Positions 13,091-15,804 of a DNA stretch of 15,804 nt are shown here, one piece after another; the first letter of the stretch is position 1, and each line of letters starts with the position of its first letter. The translations under genes and the position numbers were made by a program. Source of the DNA: Deltaproteobacteria bacterium (GTDB taxonomy: Bacteria > Desulfobacterota > Desulfomonilia > UBA1062); contig JAFGTK010000292.1 in the NCBI GenBank assembly GCA_016934135.1, positions 1-15,804 on the forward strand. The letters are read 5' to 3'. Below the pieces are notes generated by a model, which saw only the letters and a program-made list of their open reading frames with translations, was not told the origin of the DNA and did not search any database.

Positions 13091-15804
13091 ATGCCCGTAA
13101 AAGCAACTGAAGAAGACTTGCTTAAGCAAATCAGAATACTTAAGAAAGAGAACCTGTTCCTGATACATCAGCAGGAATCAACCCGCTCATTCCTTGATGT
13201 ACTGACCGATACAATAATACTGATCAAACCCGAAGGCATAATCATTGATTCAAACAGGGCAAGCGCTGAACAGTTCGGGGTATCTCACGAAAAATTTATC
13301 GGGTCCTGCCTATGGGACTATTATCCTCCTGATGTAGCTCAATTCAAAAAAGCCCGAGTGGATAGGGTGCTGCAGACAGGAGAAGCAGTACGCTTCGAAG
13401 ATGAACAGGATGGAATCTGGCATGACACGGTAATATCCCCCCTGTTCGAAGGTGGTCAAACCGCAGCAAAGATCGCAATCATTTCCCATGATATAACAGA
13501 ACACAAGCAGATAGAGGATCTACTGCGGTTCCAGAGGGATCTCGGCATCTATCTGAGCACCTCGAGAAATCTTCCGGAAACTCTGGCCCATGTTCTAGGC
13601 AGCATATTACAGATTGATGGGATAGATGCAGCAGGCATTTATGTCATTGATAAGATGTCCGGCTCGATGGATCTTGCAGTACATAAAGGCCTGCCTGCAG
13701 ACTTTGTGGAAAGAGTATCTCACTATGATGCTCAGACACCACAGGTTTCACTGGTCAAGCAGGGTATACCGCAATATTGGGATTATGCAGGGGCAGTTTC
13801 AAAATTACGGGAACTTGCCGGGTCGGGAAATTTCAAAGCCGCAGCGATTATCCCTATCAGGTTCGAGGATGAAGCTGTTGGCTCACTGAACCTGATTTCC
13901 CGCAGTTTTGACGACATACCTATAAATGCAAGAATCGCCCTTGAAACCATTGCCTCGCGCATCGGCGGGGTTATCAACCGCATCAAGGCCGAAGACATGC
14001 TGCGGAAGTATGAACTCATCGCTTCAACTGTTCATAACCCTATGTCGTTCATTGATAAATTATATATCTATCAGGCAGTAAACGACGCTTATCTGAATGC
14101 CTTTAAGAAATCAAGGGAAGAGATTATCGGTCATAGCGTAGCAGATCTTTTCGGCAAGGACGTGTTTGACAAAAAGATCAGAAAACACCTGACCAGGGCC
14201 CTTCACGGCAAAGAAGCCCATTATGAGGAATGGTTCGATTATCCGGCATGGGGAAAACGCTACGTGATCCTTAGCTATTTCCCCTACCACGAGAAAGACG
14301 GAACAATCTCGGGAATTGTCTCCATCTCTCGAGATATAACAGACCGCAGAAGAGGAGAAGAACTGCTGAAAGAAAGTGAAACCAGATACCGGCACCTCTT
14401 TGAATTTGCAAACGATGCAATCCTTATAATTAAGGATCAGGTCATTGTTAACTGCAACCAGAAAAGCATCGAGACCTTCGGGGGAACCAAAGACGGACTT
14501 GCCAACCATCAGGTAGGTGAATTTCTTCCGCCTTACCAGGCAGATGGAGAACGATCTCTGGACAAGTGGCCTAAGATACTTCAGTCAATCCTTTATGACA
14601 AACCGCAATTCTTCGAGTGGAGGTTTCAGCGTCTCGATGGATCAGTCTTTGACGCAGAGGCAAGCCTCAATTATATAGAACTGAAAGGACAGTATTATAT
14701 TCAGGCAATTATCCGGGACATAACCCAGCGCAAACTCCGCGAAGAAGAACAGATCAAGGTTAGCAAGCTTGAATCCATCGGCACCCTTGCAGGAGGCATT
14801 GCACATGATTTCAACAACATCCTTGCTTCGATCCTGGGCAACATTGAACTTGCAAAAACATATGTCCTGCCGGAAGACAAGATTCATCAGCGATTATCCA
14901 AGGCCATAGAGGCATGTGAACGGGCGAAGGATTTAACCAGACAGTTCCATACCCTTTCCAAGGGAGGAGCACCAATAAAAAAGACCGGCCCTCTTCTCCC
15001 GCTTATAAGGAACTCGTCAGACCTTACCCTCTCCGGAACCAATGTAAAATGCAGATGCACCATACCGGACAATCTCTGGATTGTAGAATTCGACGAAGAA
15101 CAGATCATCCACGCGTTCAGCAATATAATAATCAATGCACGCGAATCAATGCCCCAGGGAGGTACCATCAGGGTCTCCGCCAAAAACACCATCCTTGATT
15201 CAGACTCCTTTATCTCAGGGGTGTTCGTTCCGAAAGGCCCTTATGTCCGGATTGCGATTGAAGATCACGGAACAGGAATACCCGCAGAGATCCGGCCAAG
15301 GATCTTCGACCCATACTTTACCACCAAGGAACTGGGAAAACAGAAAGGCATGGGGCTGGGGCTGACAACTGCATACTCCATCGTAAAAAAACACAACGGC
15401 TATATATTTATGGAAACCACGAAGGGAAAAGGCACAATCTTCTATGTCATGCTGCCTGCAATAGCAGATGAAGGAACAGCTGCAAAAGATGAATATACTG
15501 GGCAGATATCCGAAAATGCCAATATCCTGTTCATGGATGACGAAGAAATGATCAGGGATACTGTCTCGGAAATGTTGAAGAGCCTGGGGTATAACATTGA
15601 ACTGTGCTGCAGCGGTGAAGAAGCGATCGAGAAATATCTGCTTGCAAAGAATGCCGGCCATGGATTTGATGCCGTAATTCTCGACCTTACAATCCGCGGA
15701 GGCATGGGCGGTATGGAAACAATGCGCAAACTCAAAGAGCTCGACCCTGCAGTAAAAGGGATCGTTTCCAGCGGTTACACCGAAGATAAGGTTATGACAA
15801 ACTA
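13091..15804 (+). CDS. PAS-GAF-PAS-PAS hybrid sensor histidine kinase with receiver, 3' end outside the window
   Basis: Large cytoplasmic sensor kinase, open for 904 codons to the window end. Order: coiled-coil-like start (6-28), PAS 1 (about 30-138), GAF (about 150-300), PAS 2 (about 305-420), PAS 3 (about 428-548), HisKA with phospho-acceptor H572 in GGIAHDFNN, HATPase with N-box N682, DHGTGIP 725-731 and KGMGLGL 752-758, then a receiver from about 810 with acidic D816/D817 and phospho-acceptor D865; its conserved lysine would lie past the end. The receiver reads LDLTIRGGMGG, with Arg where most have Pro. No membrane span. ATG at 13091 with AGGAG at 13079-13083, seven bases upstream. It is related to the kinase at 3939-6260 in its catalytic core but has a different sensor region. 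GAF and PAS domains suggest small-molecule or redox sensing; the real cue is unknown. Confidence 0.93.
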   Translation, partial: MPVKATEEDLLKQIRILKKENLFLIHQQESTRSFLDVLTDTIILIKPEGIIIDSNRASAEQFGVSHEKFIGSCLWDYYPPDVAQFKKARVDRVLQTGEAVRFEDEQDGIWHDTVISPLFEGGQTAAKIAIISHDITEHKQIEDLLRFQRDLGIYLSTSRNLPETLAHVLGSILQIDGIDAAGIYVIDKMSGSMDLAVHKGLPADFVERVSHYDAQTPQVSLVKQGIPQYWDYAGAVSKLRELAGSGNFKAAAIIPIRFEDEAVGSLNLISRSFDDIPINARIALETIASRIGGVINRIKAEDMLRKYELIASTVHNPMSFIDKLYIYQAVNDAYLNAFKKSREEIIGHSVADLFGKDVFDKKIRKHLTRALHGKEAHYEEWFDYPAWGKRYVILSYFPYHEKDGTISGIVSISRDITDRRRGEELLKESETRYRHLFEFANDAILIIKDQVIVNCNQKSIETFGGTKDGLANHQVGEFLPPYQADGERSLDKWPKILQSILYDKPQFFEWRFQRLDGSVFDAEASLNYIELKGQYYIQAIIRDITQRKLREEEQIKVSKLESIGTLAGGIAHDFNNILASILGNIELAKTYVLPEDKIHQRLSKAIEACERAKDLTRQFHTLSKGGAPIKKTGPLLPLIRNSSDLTLSGTNVKCRCTIPDNLWIVEFDEEQIIHAFSNIIINARESMPQGGTIRVSAKNTILDSDSFISGVFVPKGPYVRIAIEDHGTGIPAEIRPRIFDPYFTTKELGKQKGMGLGLTTAYSIVKKHNGYIFMETTKGKGTIFYVMLPAIADEGTAAKDEYTGQISENANILFMDDEEMIRDTVSEMLKSLGYNIELCCSGEEAIEKYLLAKNAGHGFDAVILDLTIRGGMGGMETMRKLKELDPAVKGIVSSGYTEDKVMTN

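Overview
The window looks like a chromosomal segment of a Gram-negative bacterium. Reasons: periplasmic binding proteins with ordinary Sec signal peptides, a good -24/-12 (sigma-54) promoter, an RND/MMPL exporter, and two large multi-PAS hybrid histidine kinases of the type common in Desulfobacterota (former Deltaproteobacteria) and relatives. The phylum is an inference from style; no ribosomal or other marker gene is present. I see no tRNA, rRNA, CRISPR array, transposase or phage gene.

Layout. (1) 1-3664, plus strand: ABC operon A for uptake of a polar amino acid, probably of the glutamate/aspartate or glutamine type: sigma-70 promoter, ATPase, periplasmic binding protein, a terminator-like hairpin, then one gene in which the two permease subunits are fused. 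(2) 3665-3938: convergent spacer holding a perfect REP doublet (REPIN-like element). (3) 3939-6260, minus strand: cytoplasmic PAS-PAS-PAS hybrid histidine kinase. (4) 6261-6661: roughly 400-base divergent control region with a sigma-54 promoter, an IHF-like site and a dyad firing rightward. (5) 6662-7189: three tiny membrane-protein genes, the middle one AtpZ/AtpI-like, closed by a strong hairpin terminator. (6) 7449-9755: stand-alone RND/MMPL exporter. (7) 9809-12974: ABC operon B, a paralogue of A with the same gene order but two separate permease genes. (8) 13091 to the window end: a second hybrid kinase (PAS-GAF-PAS-PAS-HisKA-HATPase-receiver), cut off inside its receiver domain.

How the genes work together. 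In each ABC system the secreted binding protein captures the amino acid, the permease pair (or fused dimer) forms the channel, and two copies of the ATPase drive it. The two ATPases align without a gap over 240 residues, and both operons place a hairpin between binding-protein and permease genes, which would favour more binding protein than membrane subunits. The two kinases lack membrane segments and a DNA-binding output, so they must sense intracellular cues and signal through phosphotransfer; nothing in the sequence ties them to the transporters except proximity. The least explained part is the sigma-54-driven set of small membrane proteins, whose AtpI-like member is not beside any ATP synthase gene here.
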